Of a DNA stretch of 17,963 nucleotides, positions 1 through 6,807 are shown in pieces. Source of the DNA: JAEZDP01 sp964430855 (GTDB taxonomy: Bacteria; Acidobacteriota; Vicinamibacteria; Vicinamibacterales; Vicinamibacteraceae). The notes beneath the pieces are model-generated. The model was given only the letters and a program-made list of their open reading frames with translations, searched no databases and was not told where the DNA came from. The first letter of the stretch is position 1. Every line of letters starts with the position of its first letter. The translations under genes were made by a program, and so were the position numbers. The stretch is from assembly GCA_964430855.1 (NCBI GenBank), contig CAYSHC010000084.1:1-17963 (forward strand), written 5' to 3'.

Positions 1-37
1 GCCGGTCACTTGCAGTCACATGTGGCATGTCTCGCTC

Positions 38-214
38 CTAGCTCTGGATGGTCACGGACGCCCAGTGAGATGATGATACGCCGCAGCTGTCGTTGACCAG
101 TTCGTAGGCGTATTCCTTGCCCGTCGTCGGCGGGCAGACCGCATCGGCCGGACACCACGCATCGGCCTCGCTACGCTCTGCCCCCGACCGTGGCGCCAGG
201 TCTCGCGATCGCCA
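38..214 (-). pseudogene. Possible 3' remnant of an Ig-like-domain surface protein
   Basis: On the minus strand an open frame runs from just after an in-frame stop (215-217) to a TAG at 38-40. It has no ATG, GTG or TTG, so it cannot be a gene by itself. Its last part translates as GKEYAYELVNDSCG followed by VSSSHWASVTIQS. This resembles the last strands of Ig-like repeats in secreted proteins, where a Y-x-x-x-V-x-N-x-CG motif is followed by a Ser/Thr-rich final strand. That resemblance is from memory of the repeat type. It may be the decayed end of a gene broken by a frameshift or stop, or chance. Nothing upstream in this frame continues the domain. Confidence 0.25.
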
Positions 215-344
215 TCAAAGCCAGGGCCGGACGGCGCCCGAACGGGAGGCCGGGCGCACGGCCGCGGAGGCACGCGGGGGACATGCCACGTGCGCATCGA
301 CACAGGAGTCAGCCATCCGACGTCCGCGTACCGCATCTCCCGCC

Positions 345-348
345 GAGG
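345..348 (+). promoter_or_regulatory. Ribosome binding site of rfbC
   Basis: GAGG lies 7 nt before the GTG at 356. It supports GTG 356 over the upstream in-frame GTG at 290, which would add 22 residues that do not belong to the family. Confidence 0.6.
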
Positions 349-355
349 TGCAGCC

Positions 356-913
356 GTGAAGGTCTCGAAAACGACGCTGCCGGGCGTGCTAATCTTCGAG
401 CCGACGGTCTTCCAGGACGCGCGCGGCTTCTTCCTCGAGACCTACAACGCGCGGCGCTACGCGGAGGCCGGCCTCGACGCGACGTTCGTGCAGGACAACC
501 ACTCGCGCTCCCGCCGGAACACGCTGCGTGGCCTCCATTTCCAGGTGACGCGGCCCCAGGGGAAGCTCGTGCGGGTCGTCGAGGGCGCCATCTGGGACGT
601 CGCCGTGGACATCCGCCCCGACTCGCCCACGTTCGGCCAGCACGTGGGCGTCGAGCTGACGGCGTCCAACTTCAGGCAGATCTACGTGCCGCCCGGCTAC
701 GCGCACGGCTTCTGCGTCACGAGCGACGTCGCGCAGGTCGAGTACAAGTGCACCGAGTTCTACGACGCGGCCGACGAGCGCGGCATCGCCTGGGACGACC
801 CGCAGCTGGCCATTCCGTGGCCCGTCGAGACCCCCATCCTCTCGGAGCGCGACAGGCGGCACCCGACCCTCGAGGAATTCGTTCGCGAGCTGGGCGCGAT
901 GCGTGGTGCGTGA
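356..913 (+). CDS. rfbC: dTDP-4-dehydrorhamnose 3,5-epimerase (RmlC/RfbC)
   Basis: This cupin enzyme epimerises C3 and C5 of dTDP-4-keto-6-deoxyglucose, the third step of dTDP-L-rhamnose synthesis, in the cytoplasm. The 185-aa product has the usual family length and N-terminus: it begins VKVSKTTLPGVLIFEP and continues DARGFFLETYN. The conserved RGLHFQ carries the catalytic His (His61), followed by QGKLVRV (Lys70) and DVAVDIR. VPPGYAHGF at about 111-119 and EYKCTEFYD at about 129-137 are also typical. The GTG start is chosen because it gives the canonical N-terminus and has GAGG 7 nt upstream. The last residues (AMRGA) are encoded by a three-unit heptamer repeat, and the TGA overlaps the next gene's ATG as TGATG, suggesting coupling. 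No rfbA, rfbB or rfbD is in the window, so the other rhamnose genes are elsewhere or to the left. Confidence 0.93.
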   Translation: MKVSKTTLPGVLIFEPTVFQDARGFFLETYNARRYAEAGLDATFVQDNHSRSRRNTLRGLHFQVTRPQGKLVRVVEGAIWDVAVDIRPDSPTFGQHVGVELTASNFRQIYVPPGYAHGFCVTSDVAQVEYKCTEFYDAADERGIAWDDPQLAIPWPVETPILSERDRRHPTLEEFVRELGAMRGA

Positions 914-919
914 TGCGTA
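899..919 (+). repeat. Three-unit heptamer repeat at the rfbC/deacetylase junction
   Basis: The units are ATGCGTG, GTGCGTG and ATGCGTA, all 7 nt long and in register. They encode the last residues and stop of rfbC, and the third unit supplies the ATG at 913. Flanking sequence does not continue the pattern. It is short, so chance is possible, but a second heptamer array lies at the other end of the next gene. Confidence 0.5.
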
Positions 920-1833
920 AGCCAACGGTGTCGGATGCGCAGGATGGGCGCGAACACCCCGTGGACGGCGGCGGGCACGTGCTCAACGCGATGACGGTGG
1001 ACGTGGAGGACTACTTCCACGTGAGCGCGCTGGCGCCCGCGGCGCCGCGCGAGCGCTGGGACACCTTCGAGAGCCGTGTCGTGGCCAACACCGAGCGGCT
1101 GCTCGACCTGTTCGACGAGTACGGCACCACGACGACGTGCTTCGTGCTCGGCTGGGTGGCAGACCGGCATCCCGCCCTGGTGCGGGCGATAGCCGCGCGC
1201 GGCCACGAGGTCGCCTCGCACGGCTACTGGCACCAGCTGGTCTACGACCTCTCGCCTCGCGAGTTCCGCGAGGACGTCGGCCGCAGCCGCCGGCTGCTCC
1301 AGGACCTGTCGGGCCAGCCGGTGCATGGCTACCGCGCGCCCAGCTTCAGCATCACCGCGCGGTCGCTGTGGGCGCTCGACGTCCTGCTCGACGAGGGCTA
1401 CACCTACGACGCCAGCATCTTCCCGGTGCGGCACGACAGGTACGGCATCGCCGACGCGCCGCGCACCATTCACACGCGCGCGCACGCCGCCGGGCAGCTC
1501 GTCGAGGTGCCGCCGGCCACCATCCGCCTGGCCGGCCAGAACCTGCCCGTCGCCGGCGGCGGCTACTTCCGCCTGCTCCCCTACGCGTGGCACCGCTGGG
1601 GCATCCGGCGGCTCAACACGACGGAACGCACGCCCGCCGTGTTCTACCTGCATCCGTGGGAGATCGATCCCGGCCAGCCGCGGCTGCCCGCCAGCCGCCT
1701 CAGCGCCTTCCGGCACTACACGAATCTCGACAAGACCGAGACCCGCCTGCGCGACCTCCTCGGACGCTTCCGCTGGGGGCCGATGCGCGACGTCATCGGC
1801 GAGGCGTCCCCCACGCCCGGCGGCGTGCGGTAA
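913..1833 (+). CDS. XrtA/PEP-CTERM-type polysaccharide deacetylase (NodB fold)
   Basis: A metal-dependent carbohydrate esterase (NodB/CE4 fold) of the subfamily found with exosortase A/PEP-CTERM exopolysaccharide loci. It presumably removes N-acetyl groups from a surface polysaccharide or its precursor. From ATG 913 the product is 306 aa. NAMTVDVEDYFHVSA at about 25-39 is the subfamily hallmark and carries the catalytic/metal Asp. SHGYWH (His103, His107) is the HxxxH metal motif, RAPSFS (141-146) is the third NodB motif, and YLHPWEID (His247) is the distal His motif. The C-terminus (FRHYTN to FRW) matches the DUF3473 tail as I recall it. The start is uncertain. ATG 913 overlaps the rfbC stop as TGATG but lies in a heptamer repeat and adds about 24 untypical residues. 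GTG 979 or ATG 991 would give a more usual N-terminus. No exosortase or PEP-CTERM protein is in the window. Confidence 0.88.
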   Translation: MRKPTVSDAQDGREHPVDGGGHVLNAMTVDVEDYFHVSALAPAAPRERWDTFESRVVANTERLLDLFDEYGTTTTCFVLGWVADRHPALVRAIAARGHEVASHGYWHQLVYDLSPREFREDVGRSRRLLQDLSGQPVHGYRAPSFSITARSLWALDVLLDEGYTYDASIFPVRHDRYGIADAPRTIHTRAHAAGQLVEVPPATIRLAGQNLPVAGGGYFRLLPYAWHRWGIRRLNTTERTPAVFYLHPWEIDPGQPRLPASRLSAFRHYTNLDKTETRLRDLLGRFRWGPMRDVIGEASPTPGGVR

Positions 1834-1868
1834 GCGGTCCGCGGACAGCGGTACGCGGTTAGCGGAAA
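1820..1868 (+). repeat. Seven-unit GCGGNNN heptamer array between convergent genes
   Basis: Seven consecutive 7-nt units all begin GCGG: GCGGCGT, GCGGTAA, GCGGTCC, GCGGACA, GCGGTAC, GCGGTTA, GCGGAAA. The first two encode the C-terminus and TAA stop of the deacetylase, and the array ends 12 nt before the wecB stop on the opposite strand. I see no good intrinsic terminator here. The array fills the convergent gap and could be a slippage-generated spacer. Confidence 0.65.
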
Positions 1869-1880
1869 CCCGTCGGGGTC

Positions 1881-2975
1881 TCACTCCCGCGCGAGCACCG
1901 CGACGATCCGCTCCGCGGCCCGCCCGTCCCAGCCTTCGGGCACGCGGCCCGAGGGCGGCGTCGACAGCACCTCGTCGACGGCGGCAGGCACGACGGCGGC
2001 GTCGGTCCCGATCAGCCTGTTGCTGCCCTCGGTCACCGTGATCGGCCGCTCGGTGCTGTCGCGGAACGTGAGGCACGGCACGCCGAGCGCCGTCGTCTCT
2101 TCCTGGATGCCGCCCGAGTCGGTGAAGACGAGTTGCGCGTGGTCGAGCAGGCAGAGGAAGTCGAGATATCCGAACGGCTCGGTGACGATGACGCGCGGCG
2201 ACGAGCGGAGCGTCTCGAGCAGGCCGAAGTCCGCGAGCCTCGACACCGTGCGCGGGTGCAGCGGCGCGACGAGCGGCAGGCGCGCGGCCACGGCCTCGAG
2301 CGCCGTGATCATGTTCCGTGCGCCCTCCGGCGTGTCGACGTTGCTCGGCCTGTGGAGCGTGGCGACGGCGTACTCCCGGGGCGACAGCCCGAGGTCGGCG
2401 AGCACGGGACGCCGGGCCGCCGCCTCGCGGTGCGTGAACAGCGTGTCGATCATCACGTTGCCCACGAAGTGGACGCGGCCCTGGGGGATGCCCTCGGCAA
2501 GGAGGTTGTCGAGCGCCGAGCGTTCTGTCGTGAACAGGTAGTCGGACAGCTGGTCGGTGAGGATCCGGTTGATCTCCTCCGGCATCGTGCGGTCGCGGCT
2601 GCGCAGGCCCGCCTCGACGTGCGCGACGGCCACCTGGCGCTTCGCCGCCACAAGCGCGCAGGCCAGCGTGGAGTTCACGTCGCCCACGACGAGCACGATG
2701 TCGGCCGGATGGGCGTCGAGCTCGGCGTCGAACAGCTCCATGACGCGCGCCGTCTGCACGGCATGGGACGCCGACCCGACGCCGAGAAAGGCGTCAGGCT
2801 CGGGCAGCCCGAGCTCCGTGAAGAACAGGTCGCTCATCCGGGCGTCGTAGTGCTGGCCTGTGTGGACGAGCCGGGGCGTGAGGGTGGGATACGCACGCAT
2901 CGCCCGCAGGATCGGGGCGACCTTCATGAAGTTGGGGCGCGCCCCGACGATGCAGGTGATCGACCGCGATGCCAT
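1881..2975 (-). CDS. wecB: UDP-N-acetylglucosamine 2-epimerase, non-hydrolysing
   Basis: Interconverts UDP-GlcNAc and UDP-ManNAc in the cytoplasm, supplying ManNAc-type sugars for surface polysaccharides. The 364-aa product is close to the normal size for the GT-B-fold epimerase family. It starts MASRSITCIVGARPNFMKVA, has TGQHYD at 39-44 and VVGDVNS at 96-102 (Asp99), HVEAGLRS (Glu121), MPEEINR (Glu133/134) and LHRPSNVD (His208). These correspond to the catalytic Asp, Glu, Glu and His known in E. coli WecB. TDSGGIQEE at about 285-293 is the nucleotide-binding signature. The frame is open further upstream, but ATG 2975 gives the canonical N-terminus. There is no Shine-Dalgarno; a TACACT hexamer lies 11 nt upstream. 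It converges on the deacetylase gene. It lies 129 bp behind fahA on the same strand, far enough for its own promoter. Confidence 0.95.
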   Translation of the reverse strand: MASRSITCIVGARPNFMKVAPILRAMRAYPTLTPRLVHTGQHYDARMSDLFFTELGLPEPDAFLGVGSASHAVQTARVMELFDAELDAHPADIVLVVGDVNSTLACALVAAKRQVAVAHVEAGLRSRDRTMPEEINRILTDQLSDYLFTTERSALDNLLAEGIPQGRVHFVGNVMIDTLFTHREAAARRPVLADLGLSPREYAVATLHRPSNVDTPEGARNMITALEAVAARLPLVAPLHPRTVSRLADFGLLETLRSSPRVIVTEPFGYLDFLCLLDHAQLVFTDSGGIQEETTALGVPCLTFRDSTERPITVTEGSNRLIGTDAAVVPAAVDEVLSTPPSGRVPEGWDGRAAERIVAVLARE

Positions 2976-2986
2976 CAACGTTTCGC

Positions 2987-2992
2987 AGTGTA
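2987..2992 (-). promoter_or_regulatory. Candidate -10 element of wecB
   Basis: Read on the minus strand the hexamer is TACACT, 11 nt before the ATG at 2975. No Shine-Dalgarno lies between them and I see no good -35 match. A start about 7 nt downstream would leave a leader of only a few bases. Confidence 0.4.
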
Positions 2993-3104
2993 CCGCGAAC
3001 GCCGGTCGGCGCGTGACGGGCGGCCGTCCGCCGCAACGCCGCAACGGGGTCGGCGGCGCACGCGCCGGCTGCTCGCCGGACCTGCCGTCCGCGCACGTGC
3101 GTCA

Positions 3105-4442
3105 TCACCCGGTGACGGATGGCCGGACCTCACCGGTACAGGTGCCGAGGCCGAGGCCGACGGCGCCGGGACGTTCCGCGTACCCGGTGAGGACGACCTC
3201 GTCGCCGTCCTCCAGCCAGCGCCGCTCCTCGCCCGTCGGCAGGCGGAAGGGCTCGGTGCCTCGCCATGTGCGTTCGAACAGGCTGCCGCGCGATTCGGGC
3301 GACGCCCCCGACACGGTCCCCGTCCCCAGCAGGTCGCCGGGTCGCAGGTTGCAGCCGTTGCTCGTGTGGTGCGCCACCAGCTGCGCCGGCGTCCAGCTGA
3401 GATCGCGCATCGAGCTCCGGCTGACGAGGACGGGCGGCATGCCCCGCGCGCGCATCGCTGCCGAGGCCAGACGCACCTCCAGGACCACGTCCAGCGCACC
3501 CTGCGCCTGGTCGCCGTCGTCGTGCAGGTATGGCAGCAGCGGCGGCTCGTCCTCCGCGCGGGGCTCGGGGGCGACCCTGAAGGGCGTCAGCGCCTCGAGC
3601 GTCACGACCCATGGCGAGATGGTGGTGGCGAAGTTCTTCGAGAGGAACGGCCCGAGCGGCTGCGACTCCCACGCCTGGACGTCACGCGCCGCCCAGTCGT
3701 TCAGGAGGCACACGCCGAAGATCCTGGCCCGCGCCTCGCCAATGGGCACGGGGGTCCCGAGCGGGTTCTCGCCGCCGATGACGAGTCCCACCTCGAGGCC
3801 GTAATCGAGTTGTCGCGTCGGCCCGAACTCGGGGATGCCGCGATCGGATACGAGCGCCTGCCCTGACGGCCGCACGATCGGATGCCCGCTCACGACGATC
3901 GACGACGCGCGGCCGTGGGCGGCGACGGGCAGGTAGCGGTAGTTGGGGCGCAACGGCTGGTCGGGGCGCAGCATCGTGTGCACGTTCGCCGCATGGTGCA
4001 GCGACCCGTCGAAGCCGGTGTAGTCGCCGACGGCAAACGGCAGGTGCATGCGCGCTTCCGCCTGCGGCACGAGCGCCGCCGACACCCGCTCGCGGTGATG
4101 GCGCATGTCGGGATGGTTGACGCGCAGCAGCTCGTGGAGCCGTCGCCGCAGCGCCGACCAGTGTGCCGGCGACAGCGCGAGCAGCCCGTTGAGCGACGGC
4201 CCGTTGCAGCGCTCGGCGGCAACGGCGGCCAGCCCCGAGAACAGGTCCATCCCGTGGCAGGCGCCGACGTCGAGCACGCGGTCACCGATCGCGACACCCA
4301 CACGGGGCGGGTCGTCGGTCCCGAACCGCGTGAAGACGCCAAGCGGCAGATTCTGGAGCGGAAACGGGGTATCGGCCGCGTTGGCCGACGGCAGCCAGCT
4401 CAACGCGTCGGGATTGTGCGTCTCGTTGAGGATGTACGGCAT
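3105..4442 (-). CDS. fahA: Fumarylacetoacetase
   Basis: Hydrolyses 4-fumarylacetoacetate to fumarate and acetoacetate, the final step of tyrosine/homogentisate catabolism, in the cytoplasm. The 445-aa protein has the full FAH layout: an N-terminal SH3-like domain (about 1-125) and a catalytic beta-roll. Visible motifs are DYTGF (Asp140, metal), HHAAN (His150, aligning with the catalytic His133 of mouse FAH), MLRP (Arg159), LLNDWAARDVQ (Asp249, metal) and the hallmark KNFATTISPW (269-278). One ligand looks altered: in LDYGLEVG the first acidic residue of the usual E-L-E pair (mouse Glu199) is Gly215, while Glu217 remains. The start is ATG 4442, with no clear ribosome binding site. It is the last gene of a leftward unit after a P1 peptidase (47 nt gap) and an unknown protein. 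No homogentisate dioxygenase or HPPD gene is present. Confidence 0.94.
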   Translation of the reverse strand: MPYILNETHNPDALSWLPSANAADTPFPLQNLPLGVFTRFGTDDPPRVGVAIGDRVLDVGACHGMDLFSGLAAVAAERCNGPSLNGLLALSPAHWSALRRRLHELLRVNHPDMRHHRERVSAALVPQAEARMHLPFAVGDYTGFDGSLHHAANVHTMLRPDQPLRPNYRYLPVAAHGRASSIVVSGHPIVRPSGQALVSDRGIPEFGPTRQLDYGLEVGLVIGGENPLGTPVPIGEARARIFGVCLLNDWAARDVQAWESQPLGPFLSKNFATTISPWVVTLEALTPFRVAPEPRAEDEPPLLPYLHDDGDQAQGALDVVLEVRLASAAMRARGMPPVLVSRSSMRDLSWTPAQLVAHHTSNGCNLRPGDLLGTGTVSGASPESRGSLFERTWRGTEPFRLPTGEERRWLEDGDEVVLTGYAERPGAVGLGLGTCTGEVRPSVTG

Positions 4443-4489
4443 GGCGTCCCGCGTCAGCGTCAGCGTCAGGCGGCAGTCCGGCGGCGATG

Positions 4490-5611
4490 TCAGCGGCCGT
4501 CGGCCAGCCCCGGCCAGCCGGGGACGCCGCGCGCCTGCCGCACGCCGCGCACGATCGCGTCGGCGGCGGCATCGGCCGCGACAGCCCCGAGGGCCGTCAG
4601 CGCCCCGTCGAGCGTGACGGCGTTTGTCGACACCGCGATGACCTGGTCGCCGTCGCCCTGCGTGTGATAGGGCCGGATCGCGCGCGAGGCCCCGGTGTTG
4701 GCCATCATCGCCAGCTTGGTGAGGCTGGTCTTGTCGAGCGCCACGTTGGTGGCAATCACCGTCAAGGTCGTCGCGCGGAACGGCTCGTCGTCGAGGAGCC
4801 GGGCCGCCCGGCCTCGCGAGGCAAGATCATCACGCAGCAGCGCGCCGCTGTCGGCGAAGCGGCCATCCGGGTGCCGCGCGCCGGCCACGATCTGCCCGCT
4901 GCGCCAGTCGACGACGTCGCCCGCGGCGTTGACGACCGACAACGCCGCCACGACGACCTCGCCGGAACGCACGGCAACGGTGCCGAGGCCGCCCTTCATC
5001 CCGTTGATGCCGCGGCGCCGGAACATCTTGCCCACGGTCGCGCCCGCGGCGACGCCGATGCTGCCCTCGGCGACCGGCCCTGCCGTCGCGGCCTCGCACG
5101 CGCGCGCCGCCATCGCGGGGTCGGGACGGAGGCGTCCGTCGCCGAGCGACAGGTCGTCGATGACCGCGCCGACGACGATCGGGATGCGGACGTTCGGAAT
5201 GCCCCAGTCGTAGCCGCGTCCGGCGCGTTCGAGGTAGTCCACGACGCCGCTGACCGCGCCCAGGCCCATCGGCCCGCCACCTGTCAGCAGGATGGCGTGG
5301 ATACGTTCGAGCGGACTGACGGGCTGGAGCATCACGCCCATCGTCTCGCCAGGCGCGGAGCCGTCGTAGTCCACGCCCGCCGTGGCGGGTTGGTCGAAGA
5401 GGATGACCGTGCAGCCCGTGGGGCGGCGGTCGTCGGTGACGTGCCCGACGCGGATCCCCCCGACGTCGGTCAGCGAGCCGGCGGGCATCGGTGCGGCCCC
5501 GTGGCTCCCCTGCGCGGGGTCCGCGAAGGCCGCGCCCCGTCCCTGCGCGGCACACCAGCCGGCCAGCGGCGCGGCTGCCGCCGAGCGCGCGAACTGTCGT
5601 CGTGTCAGCAT
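4490..5611 (-). CDS. P1-family (S58, DmpA-like) peptidase with Tat signal
   Basis: A 373-aa member of the DmpA/BapA-like peptidase family: self-cleaving N-terminal-nucleophile hydrolases that act as aminopeptidases, amidases or beta-aminopeptidases. The N-terminus MLTRRQFARSAAAAPLAGWC is a twin-arginine signal, so the folded enzyme is probably exported. Family motifs in order are GSLTDVGGIRVGH (45-57), RPTGCTVILF (63-72), HAILLTGGGPMGLGA (105-119), EGSIGVAAGATVGK (182-195) and NGMKGGLGT (203-211). TTLTVIATN (281-289) aligns with the segment that is cut to expose the nucleophile, so Thr281 is the likely catalytic residue; the residue before it is Ala rather than the Asn of the paralogue at 9245-10525. 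It starts 10 nt after the upstream gene and precedes fahA by 47 nt, so the three are probably co-transcribed. The substrate is unknown. Confidence 0.9.
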   Translation of the reverse strand: MLTRRQFARSAAAAPLAGWCAAQGRGAAFADPAQGSHGAAPMPAGSLTDVGGIRVGHVTDDRRPTGCTVILFDQPATAGVDYDGSAPGETMGVMLQPVSPLERIHAILLTGGGPMGLGAVSGVVDYLERAGRGYDWGIPNVRIPIVVGAVIDDLSLGDGRLRPDPAMAARACEAATAGPVAEGSIGVAAGATVGKMFRRRGINGMKGGLGTVAVRSGEVVVAALSVVNAAGDVVDWRSGQIVAGARHPDGRFADSGALLRDDLASRGRAARLLDDEPFRATTLTVIATNVALDKTSLTKLAMMANTGASRAIRPYHTQGDGDQVIAVSTNAVTLDGALTALGAVAADAAADAIVRGVRQARGVPGWPGLADGR

Positions 5612-5621
5612 CGTGTCGAGC

Positions 5622-6551
5622 CTACACGAGATGGAGCGCCCGCGCCTCAGCCACGGGCTCCTCGAACCAGCAGGTGCCGATGCCGCGGACCAGCGCGCGG
5701 GCGGACGCGGCGATGTCGTGCAGGCGGCCCTCGGTCAGCGGGCCGTCGCTGGCCGCCCATTCGAGCACGCCGCCCGCGCTGATGACGGGCGGCGAGGTGA
5801 GCGACAGCAGGCGCGCGAGCGCCGCGACGACCTCCGGAGCGCGAACCGCCGCGGCGCCGGCCGACTCGGCCACCCCGGCGGCGACCAGCAGGTTGAGATA
5901 GCCGAACGTCCGCGCGCACGGCCCGCTTGCGTCATGCGTCAGCGAATGCTCACCCGTGACGGCATGGTGAAGCCCGGCGGTCGCCTTCAGGCAGATGCCC
6001 CGCTGGACGCAGCCGGCCAGCGTCCGCGCGACGGATATGGCCGACGGGACGTCGCCGGCCGAGGGCCCGCCGGCCCGCAGCTTCATGCGCATGCCGGCAA
6101 TCGCGATGGCGTCGAGCAGCGCGTCGCTGTCGCCCGGACCGACGGGCTCGCAGTAGACGGGCCAGCCGTCACCGACGAGGGCGCGGGCACGCCTGACGTC
6201 GAGCGGCGTCGCGACGCGCACCTCGACGGAATCGACGCGCAGCCGCCCGTCCTCGCTGCGGCCGCGGCTGGCGACGTCGGCGAGCGTCTGCCTGTCGTCC
6301 TCCACGCTGCCGCTGCCCAGGACGCTGACGCGCCAGGGTCGCGCGACGGCGGCGTCGGGCAGCGTGGCGACCGCCTTGTCGAGCGCGGCGTACGCCTCGA
6401 TCGGCACGACCAGCCGGCCGAGCATCCACCCCGTCGCCGCGCGCCGGTACGCGCCGTAGCGCGCAACGACCTCGGCGAGGGGCAGCGCGGCGGGCGGAAA
6501 GAGCCCGGCGTAGTCGATGAGGCCGTCAAACAGCAGGCGCGCGCCACTCAC
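5622..6551 (-). CDS. Conserved-looking protein of unknown function, first gene of the fahA unit
   Basis: I do not recognise this 309-aa protein as a named family. It begins VSGARLLFDGLIDYAGLFPP, an unusually hydrophobic and distinctive opening. It has no signal peptide or membrane helix and is probably cytoplasmic. Short motifs recur at possible strand ends: VYCEPV (about 133-138), MRMKLRAGG (154-162), LKATAGLHH (188-196, Lys189, His195-His196), FGYLNLL (216-222) and WFEEP (295-299). The alternation of strand-like segments ending in charged residues would fit a TIM-barrel enzyme, but that is only an impression. The start is GTG 6551, preceded by a purine-rich TAGGGTAGGGGGC. The frame stays open far upstream, but only because it runs through a repeat element. 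It is 10 nt from the P1 peptidase and two genes from fahA, so a role in aromatic amino acid breakdown is possible. Confidence 0.75.
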   Translation of the reverse strand: MSGARLLFDGLIDYAGLFPPAALPLAEVVARYGAYRRAATGWMLGRLVVPIEAYAALDKAVATLPDAAVARPWRVSVLGSGSVEDDRQTLADVASRGRSEDGRLRVDSVEVRVATPLDVRRARALVGDGWPVYCEPVGPGDSDALLDAIAIAGMRMKLRAGGPSAGDVPSAISVARTLAGCVQRGICLKATAGLHHAVTGEHSLTHDASGPCARTFGYLNLLVAAGVAESAGAAAVRAPEVVAALARLLSLTSPPVISAGGVLEWAASDGPLTEGRLHDIAASARALVRGIGTCWFEEPVAEARALHLV

Positions 6552-6573
6552 GCCCCCTACCCTACCCCACCCG

Positions 6574-6668
6574 GGGGTCAGGTCTCGCCGGAGGGGGTCT
6601 ACGGGGTCAGGTCTCGAAATGCAGCGTGACGGGGTCAGGTCTCGCCTCGCAGACGTTGCACTTGCTGC
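6574..6668 (+). repeat. Composite repeat element, copy 1 (three cores plus terminal arm)
   Basis: The core GGGGTCAGGTCTCG occurs at 6574-6587, 6603-6616 and 6631-6644, at spacings of 29 and 28 nt. Exactly 13 nt after the third core comes GCAC-TTG-CTGC (6658-6668), matching the GCAG-NNN-CTGC arm of the other copies except for one base, which breaks the closing pair. It lies between divergent genes: its first core is 22 nt upstream of the GTG at 6551, and its distal end faces the response regulator. It has no coding content. Confidence 0.85.
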
Positions 6669-6793
6669 CATGCCAGTCGCCTCCCGGCAGGCCGACCGCC
6701 GGCCCAGGCCCGTGGCCGGCGATCCATATCTTCGGGACGCCGATTGTTCGCCACGCTCGCCGCCGATGATCCCCTGCCAAGCCGGGCCGCAGG

Positions 6794-6799
6794 TATACT
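6794..6799 (+). promoter_or_regulatory. Candidate -10 element of the response regulator gene
   Basis: TATACT differs by one base from the TATAAT consensus. It stands out in very GC-rich DNA and lies 8 nt before GTG 6808, with no ribosome binding site between. Transcription starting about 7 nt downstream would give an almost leaderless mRNA. No convincing -35 hexamer is seen. Confidence 0.55.
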
Positions 6800-6807
6800 C
6801 GGCCACA

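Larger units (their letters stand above)
1..355. other. Leader region without an intact gene
   Basis: No reading frame here looks like a complete gene on either strand. The reading frames that do exist are rich in Arg, Pro and Ala, as expected from random frames in GC-rich DNA. The only suggestive content is a start-less fragment on the minus strand (38-214, listed separately). The stretch next to rfbC presumably holds its promoter, but I see no convincing -35/-10 pair. A 9-base match to the repeat core seen elsewhere (CAGGTCTCG at 197-205) is too short to call. Confidence 0.5.

Noticed and set aside
1..37. Palindromic CACATGTG with neighbouring CATGT near the left edge as a possible terminator
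   Set aside because: The stem is short, no T-run follows, and the region is too close to the edge to judge.
197..205. CAGGTCTCG, part of the repeat core, upstream of rfbC
   Set aside because: Only 9 bases match, the GGGGT part is missing and there is no second unit or terminal arm.
2133..3866. 577-aa plus-strand open frame opposite wecB and fahA
   Set aside because: Both minus-strand genes have strong family motifs; the plus-strand translation is low-complexity Arg/Ala/Gly sequence without domains.
4453..4470. Three GTCAGC-like hexamers in the gap between fahA and the first P1 peptidase
   Set aside because: Only 18 bp, last unit imperfect, and such short runs are common in GC-rich DNA. No link to a function is visible.
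6574..6644. Regularly spaced repeats resembling a tiny CRISPR array
   Set aside because: Repeats are 14 nt and spacers about 14 nt, far below CRISPR sizes. There are only three units, three dispersed copies with the same end structure, partly related spacers and no cas genes.
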